7,336 nt of DNA from an uncultured Erysipelotrichaceae bacterium (GCA_905201565.1 CAJKOS010000091.1:1-7336), one strand, 5' to 3'; counted from the first letter of the stretch, positions 1-6,388 are shown. The notes: generated by a model not told the origin, from the sequence alone. Made by a program: numbers and translations.

Positions 1-566
1 CACCAATTGATTATGAACATCTTGTCGAAGCTGGTTCCATGATGGGAAGCGGCGGCATGATTGTTCTGGATGAAGATAACTGTATGGTTGATGTTGCCCG
101 TTTCTATATGGAATTCATCTGTGATGAGTCTTGTGGAAAGTGCACACCTTGCCGTGTCGGTACAAAGAGACTGTTGGAGATGCTGACAAAGATTACCGAA
201 GGTGAAGGAACGATGGAAATGCTCGATGAGATGGAAGAGCTCTGCTATGAGATCAAGGATACGGCTCTTTGTGGTCTTGGACAGACTGCTCCAAATCCGA
301 TTCTTTCGACATTGCGTTACTTCCGTCAGGAATATATCGATCATATTGTGGACAAGAAGTGCCATGCCCATGTGTGCAAGAACCTGCTTGTCTATTCCAT
401 TGATCCAAACAAGTGCCGTGCCTGCTCACTTTGTTCAAGGAACTGCCCGGCTGGAGCAATTACCGGTGTGCCTGGCAAGGAGCCATATCACATCGATACG
501 ACAAAGTGCATCAAGTGTGGTGCATGTATAACAAACTGCCGCTTTGGTGCAGTAGAGAGACATTAG
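1..566 (+). CDS. hydB: NuoF-like subunit of multisubunit [FeFe]-hydrogenase (HydB/HndC type), 3' end
   Basis: This is the C-terminal 187 residues of a NADH-binding flavin/Fe-S subunit; the reading frame is open from base 3 and the start lies outside the window. In this family the subunit oxidises NAD(P)H at FMN and passes electrons to the catalytic hydrogenase subunit in the cytoplasm. The visible part begins at the end of the flavin domain with MMGSGGMIVLDEDNCMVDVARF. Next comes the NuoF-type [4Fe-4S] site: CGKCTPC at visible residues 44-50, with the fourth ligand probably Cys90 in LCGLGQ. A CHAHVC element at about 120-125 could be a metal site. The C-terminus is a 2[4Fe-4S] ferredoxin domain with CxxCxxCxxxC at 138-148 and 169-179. 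That ferredoxin tail separates HydB/HndC proteins from complex I NuoF. The gene stops with TAG 18 bases before the catalytic subunit, so the two are almost certainly co-transcribed. A NuoE-like subunit would be expected upstream. Whether the enzyme bifurcates electrons or uses NAD or NADP cannot be read here. Confidence 0.93.
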   Translation, partial: PIDYEHLVEAGSMMGSGGMIVLDEDNCMVDVARFYMEFICDESCGKCTPCRVGTKRLLEMLTKITEGEGTMEMLDEMEELCYEIKDTALCGLGQTAPNPILSTLRYFRQEYIDHIVDKKCHAHVCKNLLVYSIDPNKCRACSLCSRNCPAGAITGVPGKEPYHIDTTKCIKCGACITNCRFGAVERH

Positions 567-567
567 A

Positions 568-576
568 AGGAGGTGG
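568..576 (+). promoter_or_regulatory. Ribosome binding site of the hydrogenase gene, with two candidate starts
   Basis: AGGAGGTGG follows the hydB stop directly. Two ATGs lie downstream, at 578 and 585. The one at 585 opens the hydrogenase frame (MSEVHIKINN) and is chosen because homologous ferredoxin domains begin just there. It lies 11 bases from the AGGAGG core, which is long. The ATG at 578 lies 4 bases away and opens a frame of only 11 codons that ends at 613. Confidence 0.75.
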
Positions 577-584
577 CATGAAGA

Positions 585-2351
585 ATGAGCGAAGTACATA
601 TCAAAATCAATAACCGGTATATCACAGCTGAATCTGGCGATACGATTCTTGAAGCTGCCAACCGTGCCGGTATTCAGATTCCTACCCTCTGCTATCTCAA
701 GGATGTCATCAAAACCGGCGCATGCCGTGTATGTCTTGTTGAGGTAAAGGGAGCAAGAGCTCTGCTTTCTGCCTGCACAACACCTGTTTCGGAAGGTATG
801 GAAATACTGACGAATTCAGAACGGGCGATCAAGGGCAGAAGGACGACGGTTGAACTGATCATGTCCAACCATAACAAGAACTGCCTTTCCTGCAAGAGAA
901 ACCAGAATTGTGAATTGCAGAGACTTTGTGAAGAACTCGGCATCCGACAGAACCGCTTTGAAGGGGCAACAACCCCAGCAACATATGAAGACGCAAGTTA
1001 TGGAATTGTGCGTGATACTTCCAAGTGTGTGTTGTGCGAAAGGTGTATCGGTACATGCGCGAATGTACAGGGCATTGCTGTGCTCGGTCTGCAGAACCGC
1101 GGTTTCAATACGGTTTGTGGTCCGATTTACAACGGTTCGTTCAACGATGTCAACTGCATGCAGTGCGGACAGTGTGTCATCGCCTGTCCGGTAGGTGCCC
1201 TCACCGAAAAGGAAAACATCCATGATGTCATTGCAGCGATCAACGATCCTGACAAGGTAGTCATCTGCCAGACTGCTCCGGCAGTCCGTGCTTCTCTTGG
1301 TGAGGAGTTTGGCATGCCGGTAGGTACACGTGTGACAGGCAAGATGGTGGCAGCATTGAAACGGTGTGGGTTTGATCGCGTCTATGATACGAACTTCGGT
1401 GCGGATCTGACGATCATGGAAGAAGGACATGAATTGCTTGAAAGGTTGAAGAATGGTGGCGTATTGCCGATGTTTACATCGTGTTCGCCAGGCTGGGTCA
1501 GATATATTGAATTCCAGTATCCGGATCTTCTCGATCACTTATCCAGTGCGAAGTCTCCGCATATGATGTTTGGGGCAATATGCAAGTCCTATTGGGCAAA
1601 GAAGCACAATGTGGATCCAAAGAACATTTATGTTGTGTCCATCATGCCGTGTATTGCCAAGAAGTCAGAAATCCATCGTGCAGAGTGCAAGACGACAGAG
1701 CTTGAGGATGTGGATGCGGTGCTGACAACACGTGAGGCAGCAAGGCTGATCAAGATGTACGGTATCGATGATCTTGAGGCTTTAGAAGATGAAGCATATG
1801 ACCAGGATCTGCTTGGTGAATATACAGGTGCAGGTGTCATCTTTGGTGCATCGGGTGGTGTTATGGAGGCGGCGCTGAGAACGGTGAAGCAGCAGGTAGA
1901 AGGCAAGAAGCTTGAACGGGTTGACTTCATGGAGTGCCGTGGCATGGTCGGTGTCAAGGAGGCACAGGTTGAGATTGGTGGACAGAAGTTATGGATTGCG
2001 ATTACTTCTTCCATGACTTGCGCAAAGCCACTGCTCGATGAGGTGCGCAATGGCACTTCCAAATATGCCTTCATTGAAGTGATGGGTTGCCCGGGTGGCT
2101 GTATCAATGGCGGCGGCCAGTCGATTATCAGTGCCCGCAAGAAGCATGGCAGGCTTGGTTATTCCTATAAGGAGAAGCGCATGCAGGCGCTGTATGATGA
2201 AGACCGCTATAAGGAATTGCGCGTATCGGCTGACAATCCACAGATTAAAAAGCTATACACCGATTTCCTCGGTTCGCCAGGAAGTGAGGTGAGTGAGAAA
2301 CTGCTGCATACGACATATACCCCAAAACCGAAGTTTACAGTGAAGATCTGA
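585..2351 (+). CDS. hydA: [FeFe]-hydrogenase catalytic subunit, NADH-linked multisubunit type (HydA/HndD)
   Basis: This 588-residue cytoplasmic protein reduces protons to H2 (or the reverse) with electrons from the HydB-like partner upstream. The domain order matches Clostridium pasteurianum CpI. A plant-type [2Fe-2S] ferredoxin domain has Cys36, 47, 50 and 64. A His-ligated [4Fe-4S] site has His96, Cys100, 103 and 109. Two further [4Fe-4S] sites have CxxCxxCxxxC at 148-158 and 191-201. The H-domain follows from about residue 220, with L1 TSCSPGW (298-304), L2 MPCIAKKSE (354-362) and L3 EVMGCPGGCINGGGQ (498-512). An iron-hydrogenase small-subunit-like tail covers about 530-578. Cys356, 502 and 506 correspond to three H-cluster ligands and Cys300 to the proton-transfer Cys299 of CpI. 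The fourth ligand position (CpI Cys300) is Ser301 here. I believe this variant occurs in other HndD-like enzymes, so I do not call the gene inactive. Full length is close to the family norm. The maturases HydE, HydF and HydG are not in the window. Confidence 0.96.
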   Translation: MSEVHIKINNRYITAESGDTILEAANRAGIQIPTLCYLKDVIKTGACRVCLVEVKGARALLSACTTPVSEGMEILTNSERAIKGRRTTVELIMSNHNKNCLSCKRNQNCELQRLCEELGIRQNRFEGATTPATYEDASYGIVRDTSKCVLCERCIGTCANVQGIAVLGLQNRGFNTVCGPIYNGSFNDVNCMQCGQCVIACPVGALTEKENIHDVIAAINDPDKVVICQTAPAVRASLGEEFGMPVGTRVTGKMVAALKRCGFDRVYDTNFGADLTIMEEGHELLERLKNGGVLPMFTSCSPGWVRYIEFQYPDLLDHLSSAKSPHMMFGAICKSYWAKKHNVDPKNIYVVSIMPCIAKKSEIHRAECKTTELEDVDAVLTTREAARLIKMYGIDDLEALEDEAYDQDLLGEYTGAGVIFGASGGVMEAALRTVKQQVEGKKLERVDFMECRGMVGVKEAQVEIGGQKLWIAITSSMTCAKPLLDEVRNGTSKYAFIEVMGCPGGCINGGGQSIISARKKHGRLGYSYKEKRMQALYDEDRYKELRVSADNPQIKKLYTDFLGSPGSEVSEKLLHTTYTPKPKFTVKI

Positions 2352-2365
2352 GGGGAAAACATGTT

Positions 2366-2452
2366 GAAATCCTGTGAAAATGTAAGCGTTTGAAACAAAG
2401 AAAATAAAGATTGTGTTAAATTGTATAAAAACGTTATTCCACAGGGTATTTC
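2366..2452. repeat. Imperfect long inverted repeat in the hydA-glgC spacer
   Basis: GAAATCCTGTG at 2366-2376 pairs with CACAGG-GT-ATTTC at 2440-2452: eleven Watson-Crick pairs interrupted by a two-base GT bulge. Inside it, AGCGTTT (2385-2391) can pair with AAACGTT (2429-2435), with one G-T pair. It does not look like an intrinsic terminator because the loop is large and no T-run follows. It could be a 3'-UTR structure on the hydrogenase transcript, a DNA-level element, or chance in AT-rich sequence. Confidence 0.4.
2381..2394 (+). promoter_or_regulatory. Candidate catabolite-responsive element (CcpA cre site)
   Basis: TGTAAGCGTTTGAA matches the cre consensus TGWAANCGNTNWCA except at two bases near its right end; the core TGTAAGCG is intact. 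It lies 30 bases after the hydrogenase stop and about 100 bases upstream of the probable glgC transcription start. CcpA sites are known in Firmicutes to couple carbon-overflow genes to sugar supply, which would suit glycogen synthesis. Function here is inferred from the motif only. Confidence 0.4.
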
Positions 2453-2479
2453 GATGGTAAAAAACGACCATTCTTGTAC

Positions 2480-2485
2480 TATAAT
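2480..2485 (+). promoter_or_regulatory. Probable glgCDA promoter, -10 element
   Basis: TATAAT at 2480-2485 is a perfect sigma-A -10 box, with TG four bases upstream (TGTACTATAAT) that approximates an extended -10. I see no good -35 at 16-18 bases; the region there reads GGTAAAA, so the promoter may lean on the -10 or on an activator. Transcription would begin near 2491, giving a leader of about 30 bases before glgC. A small inverted repeat, ATGGT-8-ACCAT (2454-2471), covers the place of the missing -35 box. Confidence 0.6.
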
Positions 2486-2521
2486 GGAAACAGAAAGAGT
2501 GCTATTTCAGGAGGCAAAATA

Positions 2522-3655
2522 ATGAGAGCAAACACTATGGCGGCCATGATCCTGGCAGGTGGAAGAGGTTCCCGTTTGTTGGATCTGACCAAGAAAGTCG
2601 CAAAACCGGCAGTTCACTTCGGTGGCAAGTACCGTATTATCGACTTCCCGCTCAGTAATTGCGCCAACTCTGGTATTTCTACCGTTGGTGTACTTACACA
2701 GTATGAATCAGTCATTTTGAACGCATATGTTGCCAAGGACCAGTTCTGGGGCCTTGACACAAATGACGGTGGTGTTTATGTACTTACACCGCGTGAAAGA
2801 GACACAAAGGGTCTTGAAGTATATCGTGGTACAGCCGATGCGATTACACAGAACATCGACTTCCTCGATCAGATTGCGCCAGAGTATGTACTGATTCTCT
2901 CTGGTGACCACATCTATAAGATGAACTATGATGAAATGCTTGCTTATCACAAGGAAAAGCATGCGGATGCGACGATTGCAGTTCTGCAGGTTCCTCTGAA
3001 GGAAGCGAGCCGTTTCGGTATCATGAACTGTGATGAAGATGACATGATTATGGAATTTGAGGAAAAGCCGGCAAAGCCAAAGAGCAACCTCGCTTCCATG
3101 GGTATTTACATCTTCACATACAAGACATTGAGAAAGTATCTCATCGCAGATGACAAGAATGAAAATTCCAACCATGACTTTGGTAAGGATATCATTCCTG
3201 CTTATCTCAATGACCAGAGACGTCTTGCGGCTTACCGCTTCAAGGGTTACTGGAAGGATGTAGGTACGGTTGATTCTCTTTGGGAATCCAATATGGACCT
3301 TCTCAATGACAATAACGAACTCGACCTTGGCGATCAGTCCTGGAAGATTTATACAGAAGATGTCAATGCTCTTCCACAGTACATCGGTGAAGATGCAAAG
3401 ATTGAAAATGCCTATATCACACAGGGTTCTGTTGTCATGGGTACGGTAATCAATTCTGTTCTTGGCACAAATTGCGAAGTAGGCAAGGGTGCAAAGGTAG
3501 TTGATTCTGTCATTCAGCCGGGCGCAAAGATCGGTGAGGGTGCAAAGGTTACCCGCTGCATTGTCGCTGATGATGTTGAAATCGCACCTGGCGCAACTGT
3601 AGGTTCTGCTGACAGTGAGCATATTGAACTGGTTGCAAAGAAGTACGTGGAGTAA
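2522..3655 (+). CDS. glgC: Glucose-1-phosphate adenylyltransferase (ADP-glucose pyrophosphorylase), GlgC
   Basis: GlgC makes ADP-glucose and pyrophosphate from ATP and glucose-1-phosphate, the committed step of bacterial glycogen synthesis. The protein has 377 residues, the usual length. The N-terminal nucleotidyltransferase domain shows the nucleotide-binding loop GGRGSRL (13-19), [20 protein letters not shown] (28-47), GTADA (103-107), the metal-binding aspartate in SGDHIYKM (Asp129) and the sugar-phosphate lysine in FEEKP (Lys182). From about 290 the C-terminus is a left-handed beta-helix of hexapeptide repeats. Lys25 aligns with the E. coli activator-site Lys39. The ATG at 2522 is chosen because AGGAGG (2509-2514) lies 7 bases before it; an in-frame ATG at 2474 would add 16 residues with no homology, and it lies upstream of the proposed -10 box. 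It is the first gene of a glgC-glgD-glgA operon, with glgD starting 14 bases after its stop. Confidence 0.97.
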   Translation: MRANTMAAMILAGGRGSRLLDLTKKVAKPAVHFGGKYRIIDFPLSNCANSGISTVGVLTQYESVILNAYVAKDQFWGLDTNDGGVYVLTPRERDTKGLEVYRGTADAITQNIDFLDQIAPEYVLILSGDHIYKMNYDEMLAYHKEKHADATIAVLQVPLKEASRFGIMNCDEDDMIMEFEEKPAKPKSNLASMGIYIFTYKTLRKYLIADDKNENSNHDFGKDIIPAYLNDQRRLAAYRFKGYWKDVGTVDSLWESNMDLLNDNNELDLGDQSWKIYTEDVNALPQYIGEDAKIENAYITQGSVVMGTVINSVLGTNCEVGKGAKVVDSVIQPGAKIGEGAKVTRCIVADDVEIAPGATVGSADSEHIELVAKKYVE

Positions 3656-3669
3656 GCGGAGGAAAAGAC

Positions 3670-4782
3670 ATGAACGCACTTGGAATTATCTATTTTGAAG
3701 GCAGCACAGCAAATGTGCAGGGCCTTGAAGAATATCGTCCTGTACCGGCAATCAGTTTCCTGGGCAGGTATCGTGTAATTGACTTTATCCTGAGTAATAT
3801 GACAAACTCCGGTATCGACAATGTACAGGTTTACTGCAAGGAAAAGCCACGTAATCTGATTGAACACCTCGGTACTGGTTCTCATTACAACATCAACTCT
3901 AAACGTGGTAACCTGCGTATTCTCTATGGTGAAAAGTCATTCTCTTCACCGGTTTACAACCACGATATCGCAAACTACATGTTGAACATGCAGTACATTG
4001 AGGAAGACACAAATCCTTATGTTGTCCTTGCACCGAGCTATTTCATCTATAGCCTCGATTTCAATGAAGTGTTGAAGCAGCATACAGAATCTGGTGCAGA
4101 TGTCACAGTTCTCTATACCAATACAACTGACGCAAAGCGCGCATATCTTGGTACAGATACATTGACAATGGACAAGGATAAGAGAGTCCTCAGCGTTGAA
4201 AAGAACAGAGGCACTTCCAAGAACAAGACCATTTCTCTTGAAGCATTTGTGCTTTCCAAGAAATTGTTCATTGAACTTGTCAAGAAAGCAGCTTCTATTT
4301 CTTCTCTCTACTGGTTCAAGGATATCCTTCGCGATTCCGTCAATGAACTCGATATCAGAGGTTATGGTGTACGCGGATTTGTGGCATGCATCAACTCCCT
4401 GGAAGAATACTACAGATGGAGTATGTCCTTGCGTGACAGAAGTGTTGCGAATGGTCTTTTCAAGCCAGGCTGGCCAATCTACACACAGACAAATGACTCT
4501 TCTCCGACAAGATTCTCCAAAGAAGCAGATGTCAAGGGCAGTGTCATCGCTAATGGCTGTGTGATTGAAGGTACAGTAACAGGTTCCATCGTTGGACGTA
4601 ATGTCACCATCCAGAAGGGTGCTGTAGTCAAAGACAGTATTATTCTCTCTGATGCATTCATCGGTGAGGGAGCCAAGCTTGATCATGTGGTTGTTGACAA
4701 GTATGCCATCATCCATCATGTCAAGGCATTGACGGGTACAGATGAAGAGCTCGTCTATGTCAAGAGAAGAGATCGTATCTGA
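3670..4782 (+). CDS. glgD: Glycogen biosynthesis protein GlgD (non-catalytic ADP-glucose pyrophosphorylase-like subunit)
   Basis: GlgD is a GlgC paralogue found beside glgC in Firmicutes; in studied cases it assembles with GlgC and raises its activity while having little or none alone. The 370-residue protein keeps the overall fold: FLGRYRVIDFILSNMTNSGI (30-49) matches the GlgC segment after the nucleotide loop, and hexapeptide beta-helix repeats run from about 285 to 350. It lacks the GGRGSRL loop (the N-terminus reads MNALGIIYFEG), and at the position of the GlgC metal aspartate motif SGDHIYKM it has APSYFIYSLD (121-130). The glucose-phosphate motif FEEKP is also absent. These losses are normal for GlgD and argue for a structural or regulatory role. 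The gene has GGAGG (3658-3662) 7 bases before its ATG and lies 14 bases after glgC and 13 before glgA, so the three are one transcription unit. Confidence 0.94.
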   Translation: MNALGIIYFEGSTANVQGLEEYRPVPAISFLGRYRVIDFILSNMTNSGIDNVQVYCKEKPRNLIEHLGTGSHYNINSKRGNLRILYGEKSFSSPVYNHDIANYMLNMQYIEEDTNPYVVLAPSYFIYSLDFNEVLKQHTESGADVTVLYTNTTDAKRAYLGTDTLTMDKDKRVLSVEKNRGTSKNKTISLEAFVLSKKLFIELVKKAASISSLYWFKDILRDSVNELDIRGYGVRGFVACINSLEEYYRWSMSLRDRSVANGLFKPGWPIYTQTNDSSPTRFSKEADVKGSVIANGCVIEGTVTGSIVGRNVTIQKGAVVKDSIILSDAFIGEGAKLDHVVVDKYAIIHHVKALTGTDEELVYVKRRDRI

Positions 4783-4795
4783 GGAGGAGGTCTGA

Positions 4796-6250
4796 ATGGG
4801 AAGATCAATTCTGTTTGCGGCTAGTGAAGGTCTGCCATTTATCAAGACAGGCGGACTTGCGGATGTCATCGGCTCTTTGCCAAAGGCTCTTGCAAAGCGC
4901 GGACATGATGTGCGTGTCGTATTGCCGCTCTATAAGAAAGTTATTGAAAAGCATTATGATGAACTGGAGCGCCTTGGTACTATCCAGGTTCATTCCGGCT
5001 GGATCGATCAGCCTGCTACATACTACACAGCTACAGTAGATGGTGTTGTCTACTACTTCATTGAACACCAGTACTATTTCGAAAGAGATGCACTGTATGG
5101 TTACGATGATGATGGTGAAAGATTTGCTTTCTTCCAAAGAGCACTTCTCGATATGATTTACTTCATCGACTGGTGGCCAAACATCATCCATTCCAATGAC
5201 TGGCAGTGTGGTATGGTTCCGCTGATGTGCCATGCATGCTATGCAAGTGACTATCGTTATCAGAACATCAAGCATGTCTATACGATTCACAACCTTGCAT
5301 TCCAGGGTAACTTCGGTGTCGATATGCTGCCGAGCTGCCTCGGTCTTGATTACAGCTATTTCGATAATGGCTCCATCAAGTTTGATACAGGTATCAGCTT
5401 CATGAAGGCAGGTATTGTCTATGCGGACAAGATCACTACCGTATCTCCGACATATTCCAATGAGATTCTGACCCAGACATATGGTGAGAGAATGGATTCC
5501 ATCCTCCGCTACAGAAGAGAAGATCTCTGGGGTATTGTCAACGGTATTGACTATACGCTCTGGGATCCTGAAACAGATAAGCTTCTGGCAAAGAACTATG
5601 GTCAGAAGAACTGGGTTTCTGGCAAGAAGGCAAACAAGAAGGCATTGCAGGAAGAGCTCGGACTTGAGGTCAATCCGGATGTCATGTTAATTGGTATGGT
5701 TTCCCGTCTGACAAACCAGAAGGGTGTTTATCTGATCACAGACCGCCTTTCTGAGATCATGGGACTCAATATCCAGTTTGTCGTACTTGGTACAGGTGAA
5801 GCAAATGCTGAAAATGCATTCCGCTGGATGGAAAACAACTACAAGGGCAAGGCAGTTTACTATGGTGGATACAATGAAGATCTTGCACATCGTATCTATG
5901 CTGGTTCCGATCTGTTCCTGATGCCATCTCTCTATGAGCCATGTGGTCTCAGCCAGCTGATTGCTCTGCATTACGGTTCACTTCCACTTGTTCGTGAGAC
6001 AGGTGGTCTCAAGGATACCGTACAGCCATACAACCAGTACACAGGTGAAGGTAATGGCTTCTCCTTCTATGCAGCAAATGCGGATGATATGGTATATACA
6101 TTGCGCTGGGCTACAGACCAGTTCTATAACAACAAGACTGGCTGGAAGGGACTTGTCAAGACAGCTATGAGTGAAGACCACAGTTGGGAAAAGAGTGCTG
6201 ACGTTTACGAGCAGCTCTACTACACCATCTGCAACTGGCCTGACAACTAA
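4796..6250 (+). CDS. glgA: Glycogen synthase, ADP-glucose type (GT5), GlgA
   Basis: GlgA transfers glucose from ADP-glucose to the non-reducing end of alpha-1,4-glucan, using the product of the GlgC/GlgD pair encoded just upstream. The 484 residues match the usual bacterial length and the GT-B two-domain fold. In the N-terminal domain the ADP-glucose/acceptor motif KTGGLADVIGSLP spans 17-29, HSNDW spans 132-136 and YTIHNLAFQG spans 162-171. NGID (249-252) marks the hinge region. The C-terminal domain has SRLTNQKG (303-310), the nucleotide-sugar loop PSLYEPCGLSQ (377-387) with the conserved Glu381, and ETGGLKDTV (401-409). GGAGGAGG (4783-4790) directly follows the glgD stop, 5 bases before the ATG. 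It is the last gene of the operon; a terminator begins 8 bases after its stop. No branching enzyme or phosphorylase gene is attached here. Confidence 0.97.
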   Translation: MGRSILFAASEGLPFIKTGGLADVIGSLPKALAKRGHDVRVVLPLYKKVIEKHYDELERLGTIQVHSGWIDQPATYYTATVDGVVYYFIEHQYYFERDALYGYDDDGERFAFFQRALLDMIYFIDWWPNIIHSNDWQCGMVPLMCHACYASDYRYQNIKHVYTIHNLAFQGNFGVDMLPSCLGLDYSYFDNGSIKFDTGISFMKAGIVYADKITTVSPTYSNEILTQTYGERMDSILRYRREDLWGIVNGIDYTLWDPETDKLLAKNYGQKNWVSGKKANKKALQEELGLEVNPDVMLIGMVSRLTNQKGVYLITDRLSEIMGLNIQFVVLGTGEANAENAFRWMENNYKGKAVYYGGYNEDLAHRIYAGSDLFLMPSLYEPCGLSQLIALHYGSLPLVRETGGLKDTVQPYNQYTGEGNGFSFYAANADDMVYTLRWATDQFYNNKTGWKGLVKTAMSEDHSWEKSADVYEQLYYTICNWPDN

Positions 6251-6258
6251 AAATGAAT

Positions 6259-6283
6259 AGGCCGGGAAACCGGCCTTTCTTCT
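6259..6283 (+). terminator. Intrinsic terminator of the glgCDA operon
   Basis: AGGCCGG (6259-6265), loop GAAA (6266-6269) and CCGGCCT (6270-6276) form a perfect 7-bp GC-rich stem with a GNRA tetraloop, followed by the T-rich run TTCTTCT. It lies 8 bases after the glgA stop and separates the glycogen operon from pgk. The opposite strand is less T-rich after the stem, so it is mainly a + strand terminator. Confidence 0.93.
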
Positions 6284-6293
6284 GTTGAACAGA
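6281..6293. repeat. 13-bp near-perfect palindrome
   Basis: TCTGTT-G-AACAGA is a 6-bp inverted repeat around a single central base, directly downstream of the terminator T-run. It is compact enough to be a dimeric protein site, or a small 5-bp RNA hairpin with a UGA loop that backs up the terminator. It lies about 50 bases upstream of the pgk -35 box. I cannot assign a binding protein. Confidence 0.35.
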
Positions 6294-6296
6294 TGA

Positions 6297-6358
6297 TATA
6301 CCACCTTTGTGAAAAAACGGGTAAGCAGACATTTACCATAAATTTGTCGGGTGGTATA
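6297..6358. repeat. Perfect 9-bp inverted repeat spanning the pgk promoter
   Basis: TATACCACC (6297-6305) is the exact reverse complement of GGTGGTATA (6350-6358), with 44 bases between the arms. The right arm overlaps the pgk -10 box. Nested inside is a second, 5-bp inverted repeat, GGTAA (6320-6324) and TTACC (6333-6337), whose right arm overlaps the -35 box. A repressor acting through two sites is possible, but chance pairing in a short AT-rich spacer cannot be excluded. Confidence 0.4.
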
Positions 6359-6360
6359 AT
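6332..6360 (+). promoter_or_regulatory. pgk promoter (sigma-A type, extended -10)
   Basis: The -35 box TTTACC (6332-6337, four of six consensus bases) and a perfect -10 box TATAAT (6355-6360) are 17 bases apart, and TGG precedes the -10 as an extended element. Transcription should begin near 6367, leaving a leader of about 22 bases with AAGGAGG at 6375-6381. The good match fits the strong expression expected of a glycolytic gene. Confidence 0.85.
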
Positions 6361-6388
6361 ATAACACAGCAAATAAGGAGGAATTAAA

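Noticed and set aside
1482..1487. Reading the Cys-Ser of the L1 motif as proof of an inactive hydrogenase or sequencing error
   Set aside because: The rest of the gene is intact with all other ligands and motifs, and I recall the variant in related enzymes, so inactivity is not supported.
816..1538. Long open frame on the minus strand, 240 codons
   Set aside because: It lies wholly inside the well-supported hydrogenase gene, has no recognisable domain and no clear ribosome binding site; the open frame follows from codon use on the + strand.
2352..2480. Intrinsic terminator after the hydrogenase gene
   Set aside because: I searched for a GC-rich hairpin with a T-run and found none; the inverted repeat there has a loop of about 60 bases and no following T-run.
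2474..2521. Upstream in-frame start for glgC adding 16 residues
   Set aside because: The extension contains the -10 box and Shine-Dalgarno sequence and has no homology; the ATG at 2522 is well spaced from AGGAGG.
2708..3679. Long open frame on the minus strand, 323 codons
   Set aside because: It is antisense to glgC, and its Cys/Ile-rich translation resembles no family; it is a shadow of the real gene.
3946..4869. Minus-strand open frame of 307 codons spanning the glgD-glgA junction
   Set aside because: No recognisable product, and it overlaps two clear genes; treated as a shadow.
6307..6324. Possible Rex (redox-sensing repressor) operator, TTGTGAAAAAACGGGTAA
   Set aside because: Only the left half TTGTGAA fits; the right half lacks TTCACAA, so there is no proper palindrome.
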